From Kiritimatiellia bacterium (GTDB taxonomy: Bacteria; Verrucomicrobiota; Kiritimatiellia; CAIQIC01; Lenti-01): a stretch of 53,212 nt of DNA. Under the pieces are notes generated by a model. The model worked only from the letters and a program-made list of their open reading frames with translations, searched no databases and was not told where the DNA came from. Shown here one piece after another: positions 39,311-47,626 of this stretch (position 1 is the first letter of the stretch; each line of letters begins with the position of its first letter). Made by a program: the position numbers and the translations under genes. The stretch covers positions 1-53,212 of the forward strand of contig JAFTAH010000043.1 in the NCBI GenBank assembly GCA_017458625.1. Reading direction: 5' to 3'.

Positions 39311-40186
39311 ATGCGGGGAAAGGCCTGGTTCCGGGCCCTGCGGCTGGTGGCCGCTCCGGCCAGCCTGGGGCCGGTCGCCGTGGGGGGGCTCCTCCCGCGC
39401 GCCACCGGTGGCTCCTTCGACTGGCTACTGTGGGGGCTGGCCCTGCTGGCGGTGCTCCTGCTGCACACGGCCGCCAACCTCTGGAACGACTACTACGATT
39501 TTCTTTCCGGCCTCGACCACGTCGGCGGGGCCACCGGGTCCGGCGTGCTTCCCGAAGGCCTTCTTGCGCCCCGCCAGGTCCTAGGCGCGGCCTGGGCCTG
39601 CGCTCTGCTGGCGGGCGGCATCGGCTGCTGGCTGGCCTGGCGTTCGGCCGGGTGGGCCCTGCTGCTGCTGGGGATGCTCGGCCTGTTTGCCGCTCGCGCC
39701 TACTCCGCCGGCCCGCGCTCTCCCAAACGCCACGCCCTGGGCGAGCTGTGGGTCTTCCTGTGGATGGGGCCCGCCATGACCGGAGGTGCCGAGCTGGTCC
39801 AGACCGGCGGCTTCAGCCTGCTGGCGGTCTGGGTCGGCCTTCCCTTTGGGTTCCTCACGGCCCTGCTCATGTTCCTGGCCAATGCGCGCGACCTGCAAGA
39901 CGACCAGGCGGTCGGCCTCCACACCTTCGCCTACTGGGTCTGGACGCATGGCGGCACGTGGAACAATCCCATAGCCTGGACTGCGTTCTTCCTGTTGGGG
40001 GCGGTCTACCTGTTGCTGGGCGTGCCGTCCGGACTGCCGCCGCTGGCGCGCCTTCCCTTCCTGACGCTGCCGCTGGCGGCCTACCTTCTGCGCCAGGTCT
40101 ATCGCCGCCGCTATGCCGCCTCGATTCCTCTGCTCGCCCTCCTCCAGCTCCTCTTCGCGCTCCTGTTCGCCCTCGGCCTTCTCTGA
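39266..40186 (+). CDS. UbiA-family prenyltransferase, MenA-like
   Basis: 306 residues, about eight membrane segments. The first Asp-rich site reads AANLWNDYYDFLSGLD and is followed by TGSGVLPEGLLAP, close to 1,4-dihydroxy-2-naphthoate polyprenyltransferase (menaquinone synthesis); the second is ANARDLQDDQAVG. The ATG at 39266 has GAGG 7 nt upstream. Its first 15 codons are repeat H, so the ancestral start may be the ATG at 39311 (MRGKAWFRALRLVAAP), where homology begins. No other men genes are present. Confidence 0.83.
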   Translation: MQKNLVSSVNSRALGMRGKAWFRALRLVAAPASLGPVAVGGLLPRATGGSFDWLLWGLALLAVLLLHTAANLWNDYYDFLSGLDHVGGATGSGVLPEGLLAPRQVLGAAWACALLAGGIGCWLAWRSAGWALLLLGMLGLFAARAYSAGPRSPKRHALGELWVFLWMGPAMTGGAELVQTGGFSLLAVWVGLPFGFLTALLMFLANARDLQDDQAVGLHTFAYWVWTHGGTWNNPIAWTAFFLLGAVYLLLGVPSGLPPLARLPFLTLPLAAYLLRQVYRRRYAASIPLLALLQLLFALLFALGLL

Positions 40187-40214
40187 GCTTGGCCCGTCGC
40201 AAGTCGAAACCGCT

Positions 40215-40379
40215 TCAGCCCTTTGCTTGGCCAATGTTCTTTTGAAGGGGCCCGGCGTGTTCTTGTCCTTGACCTGCCAATACCTTGCGGATGGCCTCGG
40301 CCTGGGCGGGATTGACGTCGGCCTCGGCGGCGAAGCGGGACCATTGGGCCACGGCCTGGCGCACGTCGGAGTCATCCAT
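40215..40379 (-). CDS. Small ORF of 54 residues, doubtful
   Basis: MDDSDVRQAVAQWSRFAAEA... to TGA. The peptide is soluble and helical with a natural-looking composition, but there is no clear ribosome site. The frame continues upstream to an ATG at 40403 and then into repeat D, so it could be the intact end of a gene whose start was replaced by the repeat. No family recognised. Confidence 0.3.
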   Translation of the reverse strand: MDDSDVRQAVAQWSRFAAEADVNPAQAEAIRKVLAGQGQEHAGPLQKNIGQAKG

Positions 40380-40403
40380 GATAACTATGCCTATTTCTGG
40401 CAT

Positions 40404-40496
40404 TAGAGCATTTTGCGAAAATGTGTGGCCACAAGGTTCGGAGGTGCGACATTCTGTCGCGCCCAAATTTATTGCGCGGCTGGAAGCCGCACCTCC
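40404..40496. repeat. 93-bp palindromic unit (family D), copy 2
   Basis: Same 93-bp unit as 26568-26660 with about six differences. Arms GGAGGTGCG/CGCACCTCC are intact. Confidence 0.85.
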
Positions 40497-40803
40497 GGAA
40501 GCCGCCCGCCCAATGGCTACAGTAATTTGAAAACCGCTCTAGCAATCAATAATGCGCATAATCCTTTAACCGAGATGAATTAGCTACAAGAACAAAACGC
40601 CTATCAAGCACATATATGGCAGAAATCTGTCCGATTTCAGGCATTGTTTGCCGTCTGCTGGTTGCGGCAACGGCGAGGACGCCGTTGCCCCCCCCGTGGC
40701 CGCGTGGTGCATTGCCAGCACCTTCTCGAGAGTTTTGATGATCTCGAAAAGGGGGAAAGATTCGAGGTCTCCCCGCAATAGGTCCCCGCAACGGCGGGGC
40801 GGC
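40497..40803. other. Spacer after phosphomannomutase
   Basis: AT-rich patch (40540-40640) with no gene that I can support, followed by the GGCAACGG palindrome and CAACGGCGGGGCGGC just beyond the phosphomannomutase stop. Confidence 0.4.
40666..40689. repeat. GGCAACGG/CCGTTGCC palindrome
   Basis: Perfect 8-bp arms with an 8-nt GC loop; the best-conserved member of this family in the window. Confidence 0.75.
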
Positions 40804-42132
40804 TTATTGGCGGATGATGCCGAGCACCTGGTCGCGGCGGGCGGCCATTTCGTCGGCGGTCTTGGCCTCGAGGTTCAGGCGCAGGAGCGGCTCGGTGTTG
40901 GAGCAGCGGACGTTGAACCACCACGTCGGAAATTCCATGGACAGCCCGTCCAGCTCGTCGACCTTGGCCGCGTCGGGGAAGGCCGCCTTCAGGCGCGCCA
41001 GCGCCGCCGCAGTGTCTGCCACCGTCGAGTTGATCTCGCCCGACGCGAAATAGCGGTGGATGGGCGCGATCAGTCCCGACAGCGGCACCGCCGACTGCGA
41101 CACCAGGTTCGCGATGAGCAGCACCGCCAGCGACGACGATTCCGCAAACGAGTTCTCCTTGAAGTAGTAGTGCCCCGACAGCTCGCCCGCAAACAACGCA
41201 TCGACCTCCCGCATCTGGGCCTTGATGAAGGCGTGTCCCACGCGCGACTGGTGCGGCTTGCCGCCAGCCGCCTCGATGGTCTCCTTCACCGCCCACGACG
41301 AGCGCAGGTCGTAGAAGATGTCCGCGCCCGGATTCTTCTCCAGCAGCGTCTTGGCGATGAGGGCCGTGATCATGTCCATCGGAATGATCTCCCCCTTCTC
41401 GTCCAGGAAGCCGACCCGGTCCGCGTCGCCATCGAAGCAGGCCGCAAAGTCGAACTTGCCCGGATTGGCCCGCACCTTGGCCTGGGCGGCCGCCAGCGTC
41501 TCGAGTTTGAGCGGGTTGGCCTCGTGGTTCGGGAAGGTGCCGTCCAGCGTGTCGAACAGCGGTTCGATTTCGAACAGGCCCTGGAAGACCTTCGCCTCGT
41601 AGAGGCCCATGGCGTTGGCGTAGTCCACCAGCACGCGCAGGGGCCGCCGCACGTCGGCGAACGCACGGAAATGCGCCATATAATCCGGCAGGATATCATA
41701 TTCGCGGACCTTCCCCGGCACCGCCGCCGGCGCGAAGATGTTGGCCGTCACCAGCTTCTCGATGTCGGCGATGCCCGTCACGCCGGAGATGGGGATGGCC
41801 TGTTCCCGGCAGATCTTGAAGCCGTTCCATTCGCCCGGGTTGTGCGAGGCCGTGATCATCACCGACGCGTCCGCGCCGAGCTTCATGTTCGCGTAGTAGG
41901 ACATCGGGGTCGAGCACAGGCCCAGGCGCACCACATCGGCTCCCTGCATGGTCAGCCCACGGGTCAGCGCGTCGGCCAGGGGTACCGAATGCGGCCGCAT
42001 GTCCATGCCGACCACGACGGTCTTGGGCTTGAGAAACGTCGCAATGGCGCGTCCGATCGTGAATGCGAGGTCGTCCGTCAGCGTCTCCCCGTAGATGCCC
42101 CGGATGTCGTATGCCTTGAAAATGCCAGCCAT
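40804..42132 (-). CDS. Phosphomannomutase/phosphoglucomutase
   Basis: Interconverts hexose 6-phosphate and 1-phosphate, feeding GDP-mannose and other sugar nucleotides for the glycosyltransferases nearby. 442 residues with all four motifs: phosphoserine loop TASHNPGEWNG (Ser96), metal loop DGDADR (234-239), sugar loop GELSGHYYF and phosphate loop RCSNTEPLLRL. The start at 42132 (MAGIFKAYDIRGIYG) has GGAGG 5 nt upstream; the longer open frame lacks homology. Confidence 0.94.
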   Translation of the reverse strand: MAGIFKAYDIRGIYGETLTDDLAFTIGRAIATFLKPKTVVVGMDMRPHSVPLADALTRGLTMQGADVVRLGLCSTPMSYYANMKLGADASVMITASHNPGEWNGFKICREQAIPISGVTGIADIEKLVTANIFAPAAVPGKVREYDILPDYMAHFRAFADVRRPLRVLVDYANAMGLYEAKVFQGLFEIEPLFDTLDGTFPNHEANPLKLETLAAAQAKVRANPGKFDFAACFDGDADRVGFLDEKGEIIPMDMITALIAKTLLEKNPGADIFYDLRSSWAVKETIEAAGGKPHQSRVGHAFIKAQMREVDALFAGELSGHYYFKENSFAESSSLAVLLIANLVSQSAVPLSGLIAPIHRYFASGEINSTVADTAAALARLKAAFPDAAKVDELDGLSMEFPTWWFNVRCSNTEPLLRLNLEAKTADEMAARRDQVLGIIRQ

Positions 42133-42283
42133 GATTGCCTCCAAGTGGTTGGGCGGTATTGCGTGCGCGTGGTGTTCCCGGCGCAGCCGCCGTTCCCAAT
42201 CATAGCCCCGTCCCGCCCTCCGTCGCAAGTGCCGATTGCGCCAAAGGCACGGAATCTGGCGTATGTTTTATGGGAAGATACTT

Positions 42284-42342
42284 ATGTAGCCACAAGGCTG
42301 GGAAGTGCGGCATTTTTGTCGCGCCCAAACGGCAATACCTCC
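42284..42342. repeat. Degenerate partial copy of family D
   Basis: TAGCCACAAGGCTGGGAAGT...TGTCGCGCCCAAA...ACCTCC follows the order of repeat D from its position 20 on, with several changes and a shortened right part. Confidence 0.6.
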
Positions 42343-42821
42343 AAAGAAACCCCGCTTGGGAGGCCGCGAGGCGATGGGTTTCCCCCGTCGCTCCCGGAGG
42401 TGGCGACTATCCGGCCTTTTTTCGCGGCCTTCCCCCTCCGGGCGACCCCGCGTTCTTCTGACCCATCCGCAGCCTGCGACGCCATCGCCGCCGCCCTCCT
42501 TCCCTCCCTCCTCTCCAACCTCCTCAACGCCCACCCTGACCCTTTCCACCCTCTCTGTCTCACCCTTTTGCCCCATTCGCGCGGTTTACACCACCCCCGT
42601 TTTTCCATCCGCCCATCTCCTTGAAGGTCCATTTTTCATTCCTCCACATAGTCCAGAAAGGGGATCCGTTCCGTCTTCCAGCCTCTCTCCTTGCTGAATC
42701 TGTTCCAAATGCCATTGCGAGGAACTGTTGTCGAAGGTTGGAACAACAACCCATCCCTTGCGCACTTACATTTTGCGCATTTTTCTTGCCTTCGCGCTCA
42801 ATATTTTGTTCTATTCGCCCC
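42343..42821. other. Spacer upstream of the deaminase gene
   Basis: About 480 bp, pyrimidine-rich (CCTCC/TCC runs) on the plus strand. No gene is supported. An AT-richer part at 42690-42815 should hold the promoter of the deaminase gene; I see no convincing -35/-10 pair. Confidence 0.4.
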
Positions 42822-44123
42822 ATGAAAATCTACACTGCAGACTGGTTGATCACTCAAAACGACAACCGTGACATCATTTCCGAGGCGGCGCTCGCCATCG
42901 AAGGGAACCGCGTGGAGGAGGTGGGGCCGGCCGCCGAGGTGCTGGCGCGATATCCTGGGACAGAAGTCGATGCGCTGGCGCGCGCCGTCATCCTCCCCGG
43001 GCTCATCAACGGGCATACGCATCTTCCGATGGCCGCCCTCCGCGGCATCAGCGACGACAAGCCCCTCCTCGCCTGGCTCACCGAGGACATCTTCCCCCTC
43101 GAAGCCCGCTGGGAGCCCGCCCTCCTCCGCACCTCCGCCCTCCTCTCCTGCGCAGAGCTCCTCCGCACCGGCACCACCGCCTTCTACGACATGTACATGC
43201 TCCAGGAGAACACCTTCGCCGCGGCGGACACCGCCGGACTCCGCGGCGTCCTCGGCGAAAACCTCACCCACTTCTTCCCCCAGCTCGGCGGCGGCTCCCT
43301 CGACGAGATCTTCGGCCGCCTCCGTTCTCTCGCCGACGCCTGGCGCGGCCATCCCCGCCTCCGCGGCGCCGTCACCCCCCACGCCGTCTACACCACCGAC
43401 CCCGACCTCCTGACCGCCGCCCGCGCCCTCGCCGACGAACTCTCCTGGGGCTTCGGCATGCACATGTCCGAAACCCGCCGGGAGACCGCCGACTGCCTCC
43501 GCGACTTCCACGCCCGCCCCATCCCCTATTGCGACTCCCTCGGCATCCTCCGCCCCGGAACCGCCCTCTTCCACTGCGTCGATGTCGACGACGACGACAT
43601 CGCCATCCTCCGCGCCCGCCAATGCGCCGCCGTCCACAACCCCGCCTCCAACATGAAGCTGGCCTCCGGCGCCGCCCCCGTCGCGCGCCTCCTTTCCGCA
43701 GGCGTCCCCGTCGCCCTCGGCACCGACGGCCCCGCCTCCGAGAACGCCCAGAATCTCTTCCGCGAGATCTGGCTCGCTGCCCTCCTCGGCAAGCTCTCCG
43801 CCTCCGACCCCACCGCCATCTCCGCCCAGACCGCCCTGGACATGGCCACCCGCCACGGCGCCGCCGCCATCGGCGACCCCCTCGCCGGAACCCTGGCCCC
43901 CGGCTCGCACGCCGACTTCTGCGCCCTCGACCTCACCTCCCCCAACCTCCAGCCCGTCCACCACATCCTCTCCACCGTCGTCTACGCCGCCGCCGGCCTC
44001 GAAAACACCCTCACCGTCGTCGACGGCCGCGAATGCTACCGCGACGGCCGCTTCCTCACCTTCGACTACCCCGCCCTCCTCTCTGAAGCCGCCTCCCTCC
44101 GCCGCTGGGCCTCCTCCCGCTAG
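42822..44123 (+). CDS. mtaD: 5'-methylthioadenosine/S-adenosylhomocysteine deaminase
   Basis: Amidohydrolase that deaminates MTA/SAH to the inosine forms. 433 residues with the metal site NGHTH (His65, His67), MHMSET (His214, Glu217), FHC (His251) and TDGPAS (Asp302), in the order of the TM0936-type enzymes, plus PLEARW near 96 and SASDPTAISAQTAL. Third positions in most of the gene are almost all C, far more than in ilvB or pssA on the same strand. No ribosome site is obvious before the ATG. Other deaminases of the ATZ/TRZ family are an alternative. Confidence 0.85.
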   Translation: MKIYTADWLITQNDNRDIISEAALAIEGNRVEEVGPAAEVLARYPGTEVDALARAVILPGLINGHTHLPMAALRGISDDKPLLAWLTEDIFPLEARWEPALLRTSALLSCAELLRTGTTAFYDMYMLQENTFAAADTAGLRGVLGENLTHFFPQLGGGSLDEIFGRLRSLADAWRGHPRLRGAVTPHAVYTTDPDLLTAARALADELSWGFGMHMSETRRETADCLRDFHARPIPYCDSLGILRPGTALFHCVDVDDDDIAILRARQCAAVHNPASNMKLASGAAPVARLLSAGVPVALGTDGPASENAQNLFREIWLAALLGKLSASDPTAISAQTALDMATRHGAAAIGDPLAGTLAPGSHADFCALDLTSPNLQPVHHILSTVVYAAAGLENTLTVVDGRECYRDGRFLTFDYPALLSEAASLRRWASSR

Positions 44124-44135
44124 CACCCTCCCCCC

Positions 44136-44498
44136 ATGCCACCCCGCCAGTCCCCGTCCGCCGCACAGGTCATCCTGTGCGTCGCCGCAGTGGGCATCCT
44201 CGCACTGGCCGCCCATTTCTTCGGACTGACCCTCTGCCCCCTGAAGCGCCTCACCGGCATCCCCTGTCCCTCCTGCGGCACCACCCGCGCCTGCCTGCTC
44301 CTTCTCAACGGACATCCCCGAGCCGCCTTTGTCATGCAACCGTTCGCGCTCATAGCCATCCCCCTCCTGCTTCTTGTGGCCTTGGTCCCTCGTGCCCGTA
44401 CCCTTGCCGCCACCCTATGGAAACACCCCTCCATCAAAATCCTCGCCTTTCTCCTCCTTCTCGCCGACTGGCTCTACGTCTTCCACCACGGCAACTGA
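44136..44498 (+). CDS. DUF2752 membrane protein
   Basis: 120 residues with the DUF2752 hallmark LCPLKRLTGIPCPSCGTTRA and three hydrophobic segments (about 12-32, 70-84, 101-116). The family has paired Cys at the membrane face; its role is unknown. It starts 12 bp after the deaminase gene. Confidence 0.85.
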   Translation: MPPRQSPSAAQVILCVAAVGILALAAHFFGLTLCPLKRLTGIPCPSCGTTRACLLLLNGHPRAAFVMQPFALIAIPLLLLVALVPRARTLAATLWKHPSIKILAFLLLLADWLYVFHHGN

Positions 44499-44516
44499 CC
44501 CGCCCCTTCTTCCTTT

Positions 44517-44606
44517 CGACCGCAGCCGACTGCAATCGACTGCAATCGTTTCCGGGCTAGTTTTCTAGAAATTCTAGCAGAACTAGAAAGCTAGACATCT
44601 AGGCCC
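44517..44606. repeat. Period-10 array joined to a CTAG array
   Basis: 44517-44546: CGACCGCAGC, CGACTGCAAT, CGACTGCAAT (period 10). 44557-44606: CTAGTTTT, CTAGAAATT, CTAGCAGAA, CTAGAAAG, CTAGACAT, CTAGGCCC (period 8-9). The mirror of the second part shares CTAGATGTCTAG with the array at 27818. Confidence 0.85.
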
Positions 44607-44703
44607 GCGCTGGATGCGCTGCTCCTTTCCGTCTTGACACCCCGCCACTCGAAAAAACATACTGCCCTGCGTCCGAAGCGAGCGCCTACCGTATTTCTGC
44701 GGT

Positions 44704-44722
44704 GCCGTTGCAAGGCAACGGC
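44704..44722. repeat. GCCGTTGC/GCAACGGC palindrome
   Basis: Perfect 8-bp arms with a 3-nt loop, about 65 bp before the DUF4234 gene. It has the same words as the GGCAACGG family but in mirror order. Confidence 0.65.
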
Positions 44723-44786
44723 TTGGGAACCCAATCCATTCGGAGCCGCGCGGTGACGCAGCTTTGGCCGAACGCAAAGGAATCCC

Positions 44787-45212
44787 ATGCCCCAGCCCGT
44801 CCGACAACTCACCACCAGCCGCGGCCTTTTCGTCTGGATCATTCTCTCCATCATTACCTTGGGCCTCTATCCGCTTTTCGCCCTCTCCAACATCTCCTCC
44901 GAAATCAATCTGATTGCCTCGGCCCGCGACGGCCGCAACACCCTGAACGGGGCGCTCATGGCCCTGATCATCGCCCCCCTGACGTGCGGAATTGCCTCCC
45001 TGGTCTGGATGAACAACATCTGCGACCGCATGGGCAACGAGCTCGGCGCCCGCAACATCGACTACTCCTTCAGCGCCACCACATTCTGGGGCTGGGGCTT
45101 TTTCGGGGCGCTCATTATCATCGGCCCCTTCATTTTCTGGCACAAGTTCCTGAAGGCGATGAACAAGCTGAACGCCGACTACAACGTCAACGGCCCCTCC
45201 GCCCGCGCCTAA
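44787..45212 (+). CDS. DUF4234 membrane protein
   Basis: 141 residues. SRGLFVWIILSIITLGLYPLFALSNISSEIN is the DUF4234 start (RG...LxxiTlGiY...i), followed by membrane segments at about 55-75 and 96-117. The role is unknown. AAGGA lies 6 nt before the ATG, and a strong terminator follows, so it may be a single-gene unit. Confidence 0.85.
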   Translation: MPQPVRQLTTSRGLFVWIILSIITLGLYPLFALSNISSEINLIASARDGRNTLNGALMALIIAPLTCGIASLVWMNNICDRMGNELGARNIDYSFSATTFWGWGFFGALIIIGPFIFWHKFLKAMNKLNADYNVNGPSARA

Positions 45213-45230
45213 TCCATATCACTCCCCCCC

Positions 45231-45266
45231 AAAAAGGGCGCCCCCTCTGGCGCCCTTTTTCTTTTT
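45231..45266 (+). terminator. Rho-independent terminator after the DUF4234 gene
   Basis: AAAAAGGGCGCC and GGCGCCCTTTTT stem with a 6-nt loop and CTTTTT tail. The A/T flanks also make it usable on the opposite strand. Confidence 0.93.
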
Positions 45267-45423
45267 GCTGAGGCGAAAAGAACGCCAGTTCCTTTCTTCT
45301 CCCCGTCCGCGTTTTGTCGGGGCGACCAGAGTACAAACTGACTCTTTTTTCACATATTTCACTCCTCTCAACACGATTTGCGCGTCCCAAACGTTTTATA
45401 GGGGTAGCACGAAAGGACTTTGC

Positions 45424-47604
45424 ATGCACTTCCAACGCCTTTTTTTGTCTTCCATCGCCCTCTTCCTGGCGGAGACGGGCATTGCGGCCGCCTCGGAACG
45501 GCCTGAACTTTATGCGTTCCCGTTCAAGACGGCGGTGGAAAGCGCGGGCGACTATGTGGCGGACGGCATCGGCCAAGATTTCGTGCTGTCGGGGGAAATC
45601 AGCGGCGATGTGGCTATTTCGGGGACAGAACTGTTTCGCGTTACGCTCTCCAATGCCACGGTTTCGGGCACGCTGACGCTCGTCGGAGACGCGCAGTTGT
45701 GGCTCATCGGTGAAAACACGATCATCGCCACCTCTCCTTCGGCCGTCACCTCCTCTGCCGCCCTGACTGTCGGCGGTCCCGGCTCCCTCGCCGCATCCGC
45801 CCCCGGTGGCAAGAAGGTCGGCGTAATCTCCGCCGTGGACCTCACACTGGCGGGCGGCGACACCACGCTGACCATCGCCGACCCTACCACCAAGAACGCC
45901 TGCGGCGTCTCTCTCTCCGGCAACTACACACAGCTCGCCGGCTCCCTCTCCATCGTCGGCGGATCCGACGACGTCAAGCAAAACGGCATCTTCCTCTCCA
46001 AGAAAAAGACCACGGCGGCCATCTCGGGCGGAACGCTTACCGTCACACTCGCCGGCGAAAAATCGGTGGGCCTCGCCCTCGACAAGGATACCTGCGCCGC
46101 AACCATCTCGGGCGGGGTTCTCCGCTTCGCGATGTCCGGGGACGGCGCGAAGGGCATCAAAGGCGACGGCTCCATCACGATGACCGGCGGTCTCGTCGAC
46201 GCCACGCTCACCGGCGGCTATGCCGAAGATTTCTACACCTACGAGGACGACGACGAAGTCGAATGGTCCTACTACGTCACGCTCTCCTCCACCAACAAGA
46301 CCTCCGGCGGCACCTCGGCTTACTCCACCACCTCGCTCATCGCCAACGGCACCTACCCCGTCATGGACCCCTCCAAATCCTACGGCATCAAGGGCGGCAC
46401 CATCACCATCTCCGGCGGCACGGTTCGCATCCGCGCCACGGGCACGGCGGGACGCGGCATCGGCGGCGACTTCGTCTCCATCTCGGGCGGAGCCTTCGAC
46501 ATAGAGGTCTCCGGCGGCCCCACCGATGTCTACGTCCAAAAGCTCTCCGAGGACGATCCAGCCGACCTCCGCACGGTTCTTGACTCCGGTTCCGCCGCCT
46601 GCCTGAAGACCTCCGGCTCAAGCTCCGTCCTTTCCATCACCGGCGGCACCTTCGAGCTCGCCGCCACCGGCCCCGCCGGGAAGCTAATCAACGCCGCCGG
46701 AAGCCTCGTCATCGGCACCGCCGGGGCCGTCACCCTTCCCACCGACGCCTCCTTCTCCCCCGACATTCACGGCTCCACCTCCGGCGAAAAGGTCTACTGC
46801 ACGGCCGTCAAACAGAAATACTACGGCACCCTCGCCACTGCCGTCGCCACCACCAACCTCGACGATTTCACCCTCTCCGTCGCCGCCGACAACCTCGTGC
46901 AGACCTCCTCCGGCGGCGGCGGTCCCGGCGGGGGAGTTGGGCCCGGCGGCGGCAACGAAGACGCCGACTACTCCAACCCCAAGGGGATCAAGGCCGAAAC
47001 CGGCGTCGCCATGCACTCCGGCCGCCTACGCGTCGTCACCGCCAAGGATGGCGGCGAAGGCTTCGAATCCAAGGCCGACATGACCATCGACGGCGGCCTC
47101 CTCGAATTCGTCTGCGCCGACGACTGCATCAACACCGCCGGGAATCTAACCATCGACGGCGGCTGGATTTACGCTGTCTCCACGGGCAACGACGGCATCG
47201 ACTCCAACGGGAACATCGTCATCAACGGCGGCGTCATCCTCGCCTTCACGACCACCTCGCCCGAATGCGGAATGGACACCGACTCCTCCACCGGCATCCT
47301 CATCAACGGCGGCACCGTCGTCTCCTTCGGCTCCGCCACCCAGATGGCCTACGGCTCTTCCGGCACTCAGCCTTCCTACCGCTCCACCTCTGTCTCCGCC
47401 TCCACCTACGCTGGCAAATACCTCGTCCTCTCCCCCGGCAGCGCGACCGTCTACGTCAAAGTCCCCTCCATGACCTCCACGTCAGGCTCCCTCTCCCTCG
47501 TCTGCTCCAACGACGGCTGGACCTCCTCCAAGACCCCGACCACCGCCACCGCCGCCCCCTCGTCCGGCGACACCGGCTTCCACGGCGTCCACATCGTCGA
47601 ATGA
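45424..47604 (+). CDS. Secreted carbohydrate-binding domain protein (Cthe_2159/DUF4353-like beta-helix)
   Basis: 726 residues with a signal peptide (MHFQRLFLSSIALFLAETGIAAA). The body is made of short GG-bearing turns (ISGGTLTVT, ITMTGGLVDAT, ITISGGTVRI), typical of a parallel beta-helix. The C-terminal part MTIDGGLLEF...NDGIDSNGNIVINGGVI is the signature of Cthe_2159-type proteins, which bind polysaccharide and calcium. A Gly-rich linker (SSGGGGPGGGVGPGGG) sits at about residue 500. AAAGGA precedes the ATG. The next gene follows by 22 bp with a matching ribosome-site context, so the two form a secretion pair. Confidence 0.85.
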   Translation: MHFQRLFLSSIALFLAETGIAAASERPELYAFPFKTAVESAGDYVADGIGQDFVLSGEISGDVAISGTELFRVTLSNATVSGTLTLVGDAQLWLIGENTIIATSPSAVTSSAALTVGGPGSLAASAPGGKKVGVISAVDLTLAGGDTTLTIADPTTKNACGVSLSGNYTQLAGSLSIVGGSDDVKQNGIFLSKKKTTAAISGGTLTVTLAGEKSVGLALDKDTCAATISGGVLRFAMSGDGAKGIKGDGSITMTGGLVDATLTGGYAEDFYTYEDDDEVEWSYYVTLSSTNKTSGGTSAYSTTSLIANGTYPVMDPSKSYGIKGGTITISGGTVRIRATGTAGRGIGGDFVSISGGAFDIEVSGGPTDVYVQKLSEDDPADLRTVLDSGSAACLKTSGSSSVLSITGGTFELAATGPAGKLINAAGSLVIGTAGAVTLPTDASFSPDIHGSTSGEKVYCTAVKQKYYGTLATAVATTNLDDFTLSVAADNLVQTSSGGGGPGGGVGPGGGNEDADYSNPKGIKAETGVAMHSGRLRVVTAKDGGEGFESKADMTIDGGLLEFVCADDCINTAGNLTIDGGWIYAVSTGNDGIDSNGNIVINGGVILAFTTTSPECGMDTDSSTGILINGGTVVSFGSATQMAYGSSGTQPSYRSTSVSASTYAGKYLVLSPGSATVYVKVPSMTSTSGSLSLVCSNDGWTSSKTPTTATAAPSSGDTGFHGVHIVE

Positions 47605-47626
47605 CCCAGCAGAAAGGACTCTAGCA

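Noticed and set aside
42305-42697. Plus-strand ORF of 130 codons before the deaminase gene
   Set aside because: Starts in the degenerate repeat D copy and is Pro/Ser/Arg-rich low-complexity sequence without a ribosome site.
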